From JBBQXK01 sp052387255 (GTDB lineage Bacteria > Pseudomonadota > Alphaproteobacteria > Rhodobacterales > Rhodobacteraceae), in NCBI GenBank assembly GCA_052387255.1, contig JBQTJI010000008.1, forward strand, positions 1 through 64,000: DNA of 64,000 nucleotides, read 5' to 3'. A program made the position numbers and the translations under genes. The stretch's first letter is position 1; each line of letters starts with the position of its first letter. The notes below the pieces were generated by a model, which worked only from the letters and a program-made list of their open reading frames with translations, had not been told where the DNA came from and searched no databases. Below are positions 44,483 to 52,416 of the stretch, piece after piece.

Positions 44483-44720
44483 GACTCTGTTGCACGAATC
44501 CTGATGGAGGATTCATCTTGTGAATCCAGAGGGGTGGCTGGGGTGGCTGAGCAGACCGAACACCCTCCGCCCACAAGACCCGCAACTGGCCCGCCTACAA
44601 TGAGGCGCTGATGGGCCGGGGATCGCTGACGATCTGGTTCGATCCTGCATGGCCTGGGCGGCGAAGCCGACCGGCAAGCTGGGGCGGCAGCCGGAGTACA
44701 ACGACGCTACCGTCCAGACC
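44483..44720 (+). mobile_element. IS5-type insertion sequence remnant
   Basis: Begins with GACTCTGTTGCACGAATC, an IS5-family end, followed by the N-terminus of an IS5 transposase (RNWPAYNEALMGRGSLTIWF, then DP, one lost base, then MAWAAKPTGKLGRQPEYNDA). It stops abruptly near 44720 where efflux-gene sequence begins, so the rest of the element is deleted. Between it and the IS481-type fragment (44368-44482) I see nothing recognisable. Confidence 0.75.
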
Positions 44721-44722
44721 CA

Positions 44723-45841
44723 GCCGTCAAGCTGGAGGGCGCGAAACAGCAACTTGGGCCGACCGGTGCGGACAATCCGCAGGTGCGTGAAACGCTGGTG
44801 CGGCCTGAAAAGGCAAGGTTCGACCTTTTGCGCACCCGGGTCATCGCACCTTCGGACGGCGTTGTCGCCAATCTCGAACGCACCATCGGCCAGGTGGTTG
44901 GTCCGGGTCAGCCGGCGATGACGTTCATCGACGCGGGAACGATCTGGATCGACGCCGACTTCAAGGAAAACAGCCTGCAGTTCATGACTGCCGGTGATCC
45001 CGCAGAGATCGTACTCGACGCGCTGCGCGGCATGACCTTGGCCGCCGAGGTAGAAAGTATCGGCTGGGGCGTGTCTCGGGGCAGCAGCGATCCTGTGACC
45101 GGTCTGCCGACAATCTGGAACCCAAAGGGCTGGATCTGCGCGCCGCAGCACTTTCCGGTCAGGCCGAACTTCAAGGGGCAGAGGCTGAAAGACGTCCGCT
45201 TTGCCGCGCAGGCCAACTTCGTGGTCTATGCATCGGACAATCCCATCCTTCCTTCCATCGGTCACTTCTGGATCCGGATGGTATCCTGCCTGACCAACGA
45301 TGCCTTGTCGGCGGCGGCGGCCGAGCCGATCACGGTTGCGTCGCTGGTGGGACAACTGGACCCGGTGCGACGGCCGGTTGCGGTGGTCGGGCTGATGCTG
45401 GTCAATCTGCTGGGCGGCAGTGTCGCTTCCCTTGCATTCACCGTCTGCGCAATCCGGCCATCGGCCCTGTCGTTGTTCACGGTGGTCTTGATCGTCGCGC
45501 CGATCTTTGCCGGAAAGGCAATGGCCGACCGCAGCAAGGCACCGGTGTGTCTGGGTGGCCCCACCAACGTCTTCATCCTGTTCGGGCTCGGTGTCTCGCC
45601 GCTGCCGGGAAGTGCTGCGGAATCGTTTTCCAACTGTGTCGGGTTCGTGTTGTTTGCGATTGTCTGTGGCGTCGTGTTCGCGGCCCTGCTGTGGCGACCG
45701 AAAGACCGGTTGGCCGCGCTGTTTGCCTGGACCCCGCCGAATGCCGCCACGTGGCTGGCACCGCTGCGCGCCATGGTGAACGTGGACGGCCTGCGTCTGC
45801 GGGTGCCGACGTCGCGGGCGGGGAAGGGTGAGTTACCGTGA
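44723..45841 (+). pseudogene. fusion of a HlyD-type membrane fusion protein fragment with a DUF2955-like membrane fragment
   Basis: Codons up to about 45293 encode the C-terminal half of a HlyD/EmrA-type adaptor (VRETLVRPEKARFDLLRTRV, IAPSDGVVANLERTIGQVV, GTIWIDADFKENSL, VESIGWGVSRGSSDPVTGLP, HFWIRMVS). The reading then passes straight into a hydrophobic segment with several helices (RRPVAVVGLMLVNLLGGSVA, LSLFTVVLIVAPIFAGKAMA, ESFSNCVGFVLFAIV) resembling the C-terminal part of DUF2955 proteins, the usual neighbours of such adaptors. An internal deletion probably joined two adjacent genes in frame. The 5' end is lost to the IS5 remnant, so no proper start exists. Confidence 0.65.
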
Positions 45842-45859
45842 CCGGCGAGCGTAACGTCT

Positions 45860-47851
45860 TCAGGAAGTCTTGATGCCATAAGACTGGATCTTGCGGTACA
45901 GCGTCGGCCGCGAGATCCCCAGTGTAACGGCCGCCTTTGTCATGTTCCCGCGGTTCTGGCGCAGCGAATTCTCGATCAGCATCACTTCGGCGCGCTTCAG
46001 GGACGCGGCATTGGTCAAGGCCTGGTCCTGCGCGGACGCGCTGGACGGGCGGAGGATGGCAGGCGACGGCGCAGTGATTTCACGCGGCAGGTCGGCCAGC
46101 GTCACGACGCGGGATCGGGCCAGGCAGTGCAGCCCAGACACCACGTTGCGCAATTCGCGAACATTGCCGGGCCAGGGATGCGCCATCAGCGCATCCTGCA
46201 CCCCCGAGCCGAGAACCAGAAGTTCACGGCCGGATTCGATGCTGATCTTGCGATTGTAGTGTTCGGCGATCAGCAGGACATCCTCGCCGCGGCTGTGCAG
46301 CGGCGGGATCGTCAGGACGATTGCGCTCAGGCGGTAAAACAGGTCGCGGCGGAACCGGCCGGCCTCGACCTCGTCAAGCAGCACCCGGTTGGTCATCGAC
46401 AGCACCCGGATCGACGGGTCGGACTGGTCGGGTCCGAACAGCCGGGTCATCCGGTCTTCGAGCGTCCGAAGCAGGAAAAGCTGGGTGTCGGCAGACGCCT
46501 CGCCGACCTCGTCAAGGCAGAGCGGCGCGGCCATCTCGGCATCGGGTTGCTGCCGCAGAGCCTCGCTCAGTACCTCCGGCGTGGTGGCACCGCAATTGAT
46601 GGCGCGGAACCGGTGGGTGTTCTCGGGGTCCATCCGGGACTGGATCAGGCGCGCAAACAGCTCCTTGCCGACGCCGGTCTGTCCTTCGATCAGCGCCGGT
46701 TCATTGCTCGAGGCAATGCGGTTGGCGATGTCGAGTGCCTCGAGAATGGCATCGCTTCGGCCGACGATCTTGAGGCCCGACTTCCCGATCACGATTCCGG
46801 GCAGCGCGGGGACTGCGGGACGGTGGCCGGGGCTGGAGTTGCGGAGCGGGGCCGACGGCCTGAACACCAGCGCCGCCCCGCTGACAACGCCGTCGATCTC
46901 GATCAGCCGGATGTCTTCGCAGCCCAGGTCAGCGGGCAGCGAAGCAAAGATCTTGTCCTCGGTGATGCCGTCGGGCAATTCAAGGAACCGTGCACCAAGG
47001 CCGAGGTCACGTTCCGAACGGCCGACATCGAGTCCGCTGTTGCGGTTGAAGATCAGCCTGCCGAATCGGTCGACGATTGCCAGCCCCTCGGTCGGGCCCT
47101 GAGCGCGCGTCGGGAACTTGCCGATGATCGCCTCCATCAGGCGGATGTTCAGCAGCGACTGCTCGCGCTCGAGCGCCAGTTCGATGTCGCGTGCGGCGGT
47201 GGCGGCGAAGGCCGCGTTGTGTTTCTGGAAGATGCCGGTCAGGCCCGACAGGTTGACGATGCCGATGATGCTGCGGTCGATCACGTCCCGGATCGGGGCG
47301 GCGGCACAGCTCCAGGGCTTCATGCCCTCGCAGAAATGTTCCTCGCCATGGACATAGACCGGCTGCCCGGTCCACAGCGCGGTGCCGATGCCGTTGGTGC
47401 CCGAGGCATCCTCGCTCCAGACGCCGCCGATGGCGAGGTTGATCTTGCTGGCCTTGGAAAGCGTGGAATTGTCGCCCACGGTTTCCGTGATGACCCCCTC
47501 GGGATTGGTCAACAGCAGCATCGCCTCGGCGCCCGACAGCAGTTCGCCCGTTCGTGCCATCATGGCCCGGGTGGCGCGGCGCACCTCTGCCTGGTCGAAG
47601 GTCGACTTTGCGACCGGCTTGGTCCGCTCCAGCGACGGCGCGGCGAACTGGTCGGGCTTGATGCCGGTCGTGTTCGATCGCACCCAGGACTGCAGGATGA
47701 CCGAGCGCACGCCGGTCATCGGCAGGCTGGGCGCATTGCGGCTTGCGAGGAACCTGGCCCATGCCTTGGCGGTTTCGCGGGGGTTCACATCCGCGAAATC
47801 GAACCCCAGGTGAAGGGGTCTGGGGCTGGTACGGTGGTCTGAACTCGACAT
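45860..47851 (-). CDS. mimR: AcoR/MimR-like transcriptional activator of the NtrC class, without a GAFTGA loop
   Basis: 663 residues. An N-terminal sensor region with a GAF-like domain (LLLTNPEGVITETVGDNSTL, SEDASGTNGIGTAL, EEHFCEGMKPWSCAAAPIRD) is followed by an AAA+ domain from about residue 345: Walker A EGQTGVGKELFARLI, Walker B LCLDEVGEAS, RRDLFYRL and HPWPGNVRELRN. A Fis-type HTH ends the protein (TKAAVTLGISRPTLYRKI). Between RAINCGATTPEVL and PLCLDEVGE the usual sigma-54-binding GAFTGA loop is absent and the segment is short. Its neighbourhood and the paired palindromes suggest it activates the monooxygenase operon. Confidence 0.8.
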   Translation of the reverse strand: MSSSDHRTSPRPLHLGFDFADVNPRETAKAWARFLASRNAPSLPMTGVRSVILQSWVRSNTTGIKPDQFAAPSLERTKPVAKSTFDQAEVRRATRAMMARTGELLSGAEAMLLLTNPEGVITETVGDNSTLSKASKINLAIGGVWSEDASGTNGIGTALWTGQPVYVHGEEHFCEGMKPWSCAAAPIRDVIDRSIIGIVNLSGLTGIFQKHNAAFAATAARDIELALEREQSLLNIRLMEAIIGKFPTRAQGPTEGLAIVDRFGRLIFNRNSGLDVGRSERDLGLGARFLELPDGITEDKIFASLPADLGCEDIRLIEIDGVVSGAALVFRPSAPLRNSSPGHRPAVPALPGIVIGKSGLKIVGRSDAILEALDIANRIASSNEPALIEGQTGVGKELFARLIQSRMDPENTHRFRAINCGATTPEVLSEALRQQPDAEMAAPLCLDEVGEASADTQLFLLRTLEDRMTRLFGPDQSDPSIRVLSMTNRVLLDEVEAGRFRRDLFYRLSAIVLTIPPLHSRGEDVLLIAEHYNRKISIESGRELLVLGSGVQDALMAHPWPGNVRELRNVVSGLHCLARSRVVTLADLPREITAPSPAILRPSSASAQDQALTNAASLKRAEVMLIENSLRQNRGNMTKAAVTLGISRPTLYRKIQSYGIKTS

Positions 47852-47944
47852 AAACCCCCTCCCGTGGATTTAATCGCAGGTTCCAGGCACGCGCGCTGTG
47901 GGTCTGGCTGGGGATTCTCCCCTTGGCTGGTTGACGGGTCTGCC

Positions 47945-48421
47945 TCAGACGATCTGGAGCCGGTCTTTCAGGTCTCGGGCCAGGTCTTCTTCGGAATAGC
48001 TGCGATTCACGGTCAGGTTCGCCAGATCGGCGATCTTGTCATGGACGTCGTCGGCAAGCGGCGAGATGAAGCCGTTTTCCTTGGTCGCCAGAACGAACCG
48101 GACTGCGCCGTCGATGCGTTTCAACTGGCCGAGGAAGTGCAGCTGCACGCCCGAGCTGGTATCGGCGACGACAACACGCCCGTTCGGGCTTATGCGCAGG
48201 TAGGGCACGGGCACGTCCGCTTTGCGCGGGCGGGCCTGGCCGTGGATGATCAGCCCGTCGGGCGTGGGCGGCGGGGCCGCCTTGCGGGCCTTGTTGGCGC
48301 TGTACTTGCCGCCGCTGAGCGTGTCGGCAAGTTTCTCGATGGTGCCCCAGTTGCGCTGGATGTGCTGCTTGGCCTGAGCGTCCTCGGCGCGAGGGCCGCT
48401 TTTCTTCGAGATAATGTCCAA
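47945..48421 (-). CDS. hypothetical protein beside the monooxygenase regulator
   Basis: 158 residues not recognised. The basic, helical start (MDIISKKSGPRAEDAQAKQH) is followed by a low-complexity linker rich in Ala/Pro/Lys and a beta-rich half (VPYLRISPNGRVVVADTSSG, VQLHFLGQLKRIDGAVRFVL), ending in a helical LARDLKDRLQIV. There is no signal peptide. An operator-like palindrome lies 120 bp upstream, identical in design to that at the mimA promoter, so it is probably co-regulated with the monooxygenase. It may be an assembly or regulatory accessory; function unknown. Confidence 0.6.
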   Translation of the reverse strand: MDIISKKSGPRAEDAQAKQHIQRNWGTIEKLADTLSGGKYSANKARKAAPPPTPDGLIIHGQARPRKADVPVPYLRISPNGRVVVADTSSGVQLHFLGQLKRIDGAVRFVLATKENGFISPLADDVHDKIADLANLTVNRSYSEEDLARDLKDRLQIV

Positions 48422-48540
48422 CGCAACGTCCCCGCTCTTTCGCTCCGATGATGACGGTCGGATGTCGATGATCCTTCATGGTAACATGCCGCCCGGTATT
48501 CACCGCGTCACTTGTGAAACGCCTGACCTGGCAATTGGTC

Positions 48541-48557
48541 TGTAACGAAACGTTACA
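48541..48557. promoter_or_regulatory. operator-like palindrome TGTAACG-AAA-CGTTACA
   Basis: A perfect palindrome with 7-bp arms and 3-bp spacer, upstream of the 158-residue gene and downstream of the 68-residue gene. It shares 14 of 17 bases, including all arm bases of GTAACG-N3-CGTTAC, with the site at 50356-50372. It is the probable binding site of the activator encoded at 45860-47851. Confidence 0.7.
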
Positions 48558-48579
48558 AATCCCGAAGTCGGGACCAAGG

Positions 48580-48786
48580 TCAGTTCGGGCGCGGTGCCGG
48601 CGCGGTTTCGGCCTTGCCCGCAACCTTGCCGCCCATGCGCCCCTCGCTGATCCAGCGCGCGGCCAGAACGAAGGCACCCACGGAAAACTCGCGCCCATGC
48701 GCCGCGATCATCTCCTCGCCGATCAGCGCGATGCGCTGGAAGAAGGCGTCCTTGCTCTTTTCCTCGTCGGTCAGTTCGGCGGCCAT
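48580..48786 (-). CDS. small hypothetical protein of the monooxygenase accessory cassette
   Basis: 68 residues: MAAELTDEEKSKDAFFQRIA, then LIGEEMIAAHGREFSVGAFVLAARWI, then a basic/Pro tail. It is mostly helical with no motif I recognise. It lies 23 bp after the WD40-like gene in the same direction, so it is the third gene of a leftward operon starting near 50308. Codon use matches its neighbours. Its conservation next to other monooxygenases would need a search. Confidence 0.5.
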   Translation of the reverse strand: MAAELTDEEKSKDAFFQRIALIGEEMIAAHGREFSVGAFVLAARWISEGRMGGKVAGKAETAPAPRPN

Positions 48787-48809
48787 TCGGGTTGCCCTCG
48801 TTTCGGGAT

Positions 48810-49931
48810 TCAGGATTTGAACATCGCGTCCGGGAACTCGACCAGTGCCGCCGACCCGTCGGTTCCGGCAAGTGCAAGGTAGGCCCCGTTGCCCGACCAC
48901 GCCATCGCGGTGATCCCTGCCCCGGTGTCCTCGCGCAGCAAGATCTCGGAAGGTCTGCCGATCTCGGCCAGGCTGAGCAAGCCGTTGGCATAGCCGACGG
49001 CGACCAGATTGCGGTTCGGGCAAGTGGCGATGGCATCGATCAGAACCAGGCCCGGCTTGCCGGTCACCACATCGCCTTGGTCGGCCAGCGTCCAGGCGGC
49101 AACCCGGAACGCGCCGGCGGCCACCACCGTATCGGTCGGCAGCCCGAAACCGGCGTGCCGCACGGCGGACGGAAAGTTGCGGTGGACATGCACGGCATCG
49201 GTGGCGGCCTCGACCGTGCAGAAACCGTCCTCGGCCAGGCAGGCGACCAGCCACGCGCCGTCGCGCCGCCAGGCCACGTCCAGCGGTCGGCCGACAACCG
49301 GCGTGTGCCGCACCCCGAGGTCCGGTGCCGCGACGGACCAGCGCGACAGCCCCGCGTCATGCGCCACGGCCAGCGTCCGGCCATCAGGTGAAAACGCCAG
49401 GCCGGTGACGGTAGCGGGGGCGTCAAGGTGCAGCGGGGCATTGGCCTTGGCGGGGGTGACGCAAACTTCGCTGCCCGTGGCATAGGCAATCGTCGCGCCA
49501 TCCGCCGTGCAGGCGACCGCGCGGATCGGCCCTGCGGCACGTGCCGCCAGATGCGAGGCGATGCCGCCGGGGGTCAGCGTGTTCACCCGTCCGGTATCCT
49601 TGGCAAACGCGAAGTTCGCAGGTCCGTTCGGGACCACCGGCGAACTGCGCCCGGCGGTGAAATCGGCGACCTTCAGCGGCAGGAACGGCTTGTCGCGCGG
49701 CGCGATGGTCAGCCGCCCGGTGTCGATGGCCCGGCGAACGCGCGTGCCGGGTGCCGAATTGTCGGCCGTCGCGGCCAGCCAGACGGCACCATCGGCGCAG
49801 GCGAAGGCCACCGCCGTGTCATTCGCGTTGAAGGTGATCGCCTCGACCACGGCGGGCACCGTCCAGTCACGGGCGATCAGATCGAAAAGCTGCAGATGCG
49901 CGCGTTCGTCTTTCACCGTTGCCCCCGTCAT
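48810..49931 (-). CDS. WD40-like beta-propeller protein of the monooxygenase accessory cassette
   Basis: 373 residues from the ATG at 49931, overlapping the upstream stop (ATGA). Repeats with WD40-style ends are seen: VEAITFNANDTAVAFACADG, IRAVACTADGATIAYATGSE, VTGLAFSPDGRTLAVAHDAG, PLDVAWRRDGAWLVACLAED and ITAMAWSGNGAYLALAGTDG, roughly one per 40 residues. This predicts a single propeller of about seven blades. No signal peptide is present, so it is a cytoplasmic scaffold, possibly for monooxygenase assembly. The role is inferred only from position. Confidence 0.65.
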   Translation of the reverse strand: MTGATVKDERAHLQLFDLIARDWTVPAVVEAITFNANDTAVAFACADGAVWLAATADNSAPGTRVRRAIDTGRLTIAPRDKPFLPLKVADFTAGRSSPVVPNGPANFAFAKDTGRVNTLTPGGIASHLAARAAGPIRAVACTADGATIAYATGSEVCVTPAKANAPLHLDAPATVTGLAFSPDGRTLAVAHDAGLSRWSVAAPDLGVRHTPVVGRPLDVAWRRDGAWLVACLAEDGFCTVEAATDAVHVHRNFPSAVRHAGFGLPTDTVVAAGAFRVAAWTLADQGDVVTGKPGLVLIDAIATCPNRNLVAVGYANGLLSLAEIGRPSEILLREDTGAGITAMAWSGNGAYLALAGTDGSAALVEFPDAMFKS

Positions 49932-50308
49932 GCCTGGCAAAGCGACGCGATGTCGGCGTTCACCTTGACCATAAGCGCCTCTAGCCGCTCGATGTCCAAC
50001 TCGGTCTCGCGCAGTGCCTGCTGCAGCGACGCATCCTCGCGGTACAGTTCTTCCAGCGGGCCCCTGTCCGCCTCTGCCGCATCCTGCAGGTCACGCTCGG
50101 CGCACATGACCTCGATCTCCTTGCCCGCCACACGCTGGCGGCGACTCAGCAGTTTCGCCGTCTCCTGGCTGATCAGGATCACCAGCGCCACCCGCATTTT
50201 CTGCAGTTCGGCCATCCTGTCGGAATAGTCTGCTGCATCAGGCACTTGCCCCTCCCCGCCGGAACCGCCCGAAAACACCATCGGGACGCCCTCGTCCGCA
50301 TCCCGCAA
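49928..50308 (-). CDS. small coiled-coil protein, first gene of the accessory cassette
   Basis: Up to 126 residues (a start at 50281, MVFSGGSGG, is an alternative). From about residue 30 it is strongly helical with heptad-like spacing (RMAELQKMRVALVILISQET, LLSRRQRVAGKEIEVMC, LQQALRETELDIERLEALMV), predicting a coiled coil. Unrecognised family. It is translationally coupled to the WD40-like gene and diverges from mimA across a shared 333-bp control region. Confidence 0.55.
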   Translation of the reverse strand: MRDADEGVPMVFSGGSGGEGQVPDAADYSDRMAELQKMRVALVILISQETAKLLSRRQRVAGKEIEVMCAERDLQDAAEADRGPLEELYREDASLQQALRETELDIERLEALMVKVNADIASLCQA

Positions 50309-50355
50309 ATTACGTCTACCCGCTGCACAAAAAGAACGCGCAGAAAATCGGGAGG

Positions 50356-50372
50356 CGTAACGATCCGTTACA
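50356..50372. promoter_or_regulatory. operator-like palindrome upstream of mimA, with an extra half-site
   Basis: GTAACG-ATC-CGTTAC lies at 50357-50371 within a 17-mer that matches the site at 48541-48557. A further CGTTAC half-site is at 50386-50391. The position, about 270 bp upstream of mimA and 48 bp from the divergent gene, suits an activator serving both directions. Confidence 0.7.
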
Positions 50373-50390
50373 CTTCGTCTCTGAACGTTA

Positions 50391-50406
50391 CGGAAATAAA
50401 ATTGCT
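50391..50406 (+). promoter_or_regulatory. possible sigma-54-type -24/-12 promoter for mimA
   Basis: GG at 50392-50393 and GC at 50404-50405 are separated by 10 bases, with TTGCT at the -12 element. The -24 part (CGGAAA) is weak compared with the TGGCAC consensus, and it abuts the half-site. If real, transcription would begin near 50417 and leave a leader of about 225 nt. Confidence 0.35.
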
Positions 50407-50521
50407 AGGCCGAAGGGTGATTCCGACCATTACTTCCTCATCGAAAAATGAAAACCGGCGCGCCTCGACGGGGTGCAGCCAGTTCAAGAACGAAGGAAGG
50501 GAGGCCTGCGTTGCGACCGAC

Positions 50522-50538
50522 ATTCACATCCTGTGAAT
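50522..50538. promoter_or_regulatory. palindrome in the mimA leader
   Basis: ATTCACA-TCC-TGTGAAT, perfect 7-bp arms with a 3-bp spacer, 103 bp upstream of the mimA start. It could be a second regulator site or a small RNA hairpin. Nothing else is recognised in the 50406-50641 leader. Confidence 0.4.
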
Positions 50539-50641
50539 CTGATTCGCCGTTCCGGCAGCCTGTCGGTCACGCTGATCGCGGTTCTCTGACCTTTGCCGAC
50601 GGCCCTGCCCACATCAATCTTTATCTGAAAGGTGAGCATCA

Positions 50642-52309
50642 ATGTCGACACTGACGCTGAACAAGATCACGTCGCAGAAGGGCATCTCGGTGTCCGAAGC
50701 GGCGAAGAAGATCGCCGACCTGGGATGGCAACCGTCCTACGTCCAGGAAGCGATGACCTACCCGACCGACTACAAGATCACCAAGGCACCGCGCGACCCG
50801 ATGAAACAGGTCCTGCGGTCCTACTTCACGATGCAGGAAGAAAAGGACAACCGCGTCTACGGTGCCCTTGATGCCGCCCTGCGTGGCGACATGTTCCGCA
50901 ACGTGGAACCCCGCTGGGTCGAATGGATGAAGCTGTTCCTGGCGATCATCCCCTTCCCGGAAATCTCGGCCGCCCGCTCGATGGCGATGGTCAGCCGCAT
51001 CGCGCCGGGCGAAGATCTGCGCACCGGCTTCACCATGCAGATGGTGGACGAGTTCCGTCACTCCACGATTCAGATGAACCTGAAGAAGTGGTACATGGAA
51101 AACTACATCGACCCGGCCGGCTTCGACATCACCGAAGAGGCGTTCGGCAAGTGCTATGCGACCACCATCGGTCGCCAGTTCGCCGAAGGGTTCATCACCG
51201 GCGACACCATGACGGCGGCGAACATCTATCTGACCGTCGTGGCGGAAACCGCGTTCACCAACACGCTGTTCGTCGCCATGCCGTCCGAGGCCGCCCGCAA
51301 CGGTGACTATGCGCTGCCGACCGTGTTCCTGTCGGTGCAGTCCGATGAATCGCGCCACATCGGCAACGGCCACTCGCTGATGATGGCCGCGCTGAAGGAG
51401 CCCGAGAACCACCAGCTGATCGAACGCGACATGAAGTATGCCTTCTGGCAGAACCATGCCATCGTCGACGCGGCGATCGGGACGTTCATCGAGTACGGCA
51501 CCACCGACCGCGACAAGTCCAAGGAAAGCTATGCCGAGATGTGGCATCGCTGGGTCTACGAGGACTACTATCGCACCTACATGCTTCCCATGGAGAAGTA
51601 CGGCATCAAGATCCATCATGATGACGTGACGCTGGCCTGGGAACGCCTGACGAAGAAGAACTACGTCCACAAGGTCGGGCAGTTCTTCGCGGTCGGCTGG
51701 CCCGTCAACTTCTGGCGGATCGAGGCGCAGACCGAGAAGGACTTCGAGTGGTTCGAGCACAAGTACCCCGGCTGGCACGCCGAGTTCGGCGAGTTCTGGA
51801 AGTGGTACGCGAAGCTGTCGAAGCCCGGCCAGAAGGTCATCACCTTCAACGAGGAAGTCGGCTACGTCTATCCGCACCGCTGCTGGTCGTGCCTGGTTCC
51901 CTGCCTCATCCGCGAGGACATGGTGGTGGACGAGATCGACGGACAGCTGCACACGTTCGCCCATGAAATCGACCGCTGGACGGCGGTCGAGGCCTTCGCG
52001 GACGAGTACCAGGGGCGTCCGACGCCCGCGATGGGCCGGTTCTCCGGCAAGCGCGAGTGGGAAACGCTGTACCATGGCGTCGATCTGGCCGATGCGATCG
52101 TGGATCTGAACTTTGTCCGTCAGGACGGCAAGACCCTGATCCCGCAACCGCACCTGCGCTTCGACGACAAGGACATGTGGACGCTGGACCATGTCCGCGG
52201 ACACACGCTCGGCTCGCCGCTGATCACGCTCCGCGGCATGGACGAGGCAACCCGCAAGGCGCACCTCGCCGACTATGCCAAGGGTTTCACGATCAACCCC
52301 TGCAACTGA
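50642..52309 (+). CDS. mimA: propane/acetone/phenol-type soluble di-iron monooxygenase, hydroxylase large subunit
   Basis: 555 residues, family length. The carboxylate-bridged di-iron ligands are all present with the exact spacing of the family: E107 (PFPEISAAR), E137 and H140 (DEFRHS), E202 (VVAETAF), E236 and H239 (DESRHI). Stretches such as NLKKWYMENYIDPAGFDITE and DAAIGTFIEYGTTDRDKSKE match PrmA/MimA of actinobacterial propane 2-monooxygenases. It hydroxylates the substrate with O2 using electrons from MimB. GGTGAGC precedes the ATG. A pair of hairpins follows the stop. Confidence 0.93.
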   Translation: MSTLTLNKITSQKGISVSEAAKKIADLGWQPSYVQEAMTYPTDYKITKAPRDPMKQVLRSYFTMQEEKDNRVYGALDAALRGDMFRNVEPRWVEWMKLFLAIIPFPEISAARSMAMVSRIAPGEDLRTGFTMQMVDEFRHSTIQMNLKKWYMENYIDPAGFDITEEAFGKCYATTIGRQFAEGFITGDTMTAANIYLTVVAETAFTNTLFVAMPSEAARNGDYALPTVFLSVQSDESRHIGNGHSLMMAALKEPENHQLIERDMKYAFWQNHAIVDAAIGTFIEYGTTDRDKSKESYAEMWHRWVYEDYYRTYMLPMEKYGIKIHHDDVTLAWERLTKKNYVHKVGQFFAVGWPVNFWRIEAQTEKDFEWFEHKYPGWHAEFGEFWKWYAKLSKPGQKVITFNEEVGYVYPHRCWSCLVPCLIREDMVVDEIDGQLHTFAHEIDRWTAVEAFADEYQGRPTPAMGRFSGKREWETLYHGVDLADAIVDLNFVRQDGKTLIPQPHLRFDDKDMWTLDHVRGHTLGSPLITLRGMDEATRKAHLADYAKGFTINPCN

Positions 52310-52321
52310 TCCCTTGACCAT

Positions 52322-52382
52322 GCGGGCCGGATCTCCGGCCCGCCGCCAGACACCACCCGGCGCCCCCCACACGGGGCGCCGG
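52322..52382 (+). other. two tandem GC-rich hairpins between mimA and mimB
   Basis: GCGGGCCGGA-TC-TCCGGCCCGC at 52322-52343 and CCGGCGCCCC-N6-GGGGCGCCGG at 52357-52382, both with perfect 10-bp stems and no T-tract. They begin 13 bp after the mimA stop and end 34 bp before mimB. They probably protect the 3' end of mimA mRNA or attenuate read-through, giving more hydroxylase than reductase. Confidence 0.65.
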
Positions 52383-52416
52383 ATCTGGAAGTGCTACCCG
52401 AAAAGGCTGCCACCCA

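Noticed and set aside
44513..45355. 280-codon minus-strand frame opposite the efflux remnant
   Set aside because: The plus strand carries recognisable HlyD segments across this interval; the minus frame has no motifs.
48422..48540. Search for a -24/-12 promoter between the palindrome at 48541 and the 158-residue gene
   Set aside because: No GG-N10-GC element with a TTGC-like -12 box was found on the minus strand here, so a sigma-54 promoter is not claimed for that gene.
50448..50654. 68-codon frame in the mimA leader overlapping the mimA start
   Set aside because: Ser/Arg-rich with no convincing ribosome site; more likely chance than a leader peptide, though translational coupling cannot be fully excluded.
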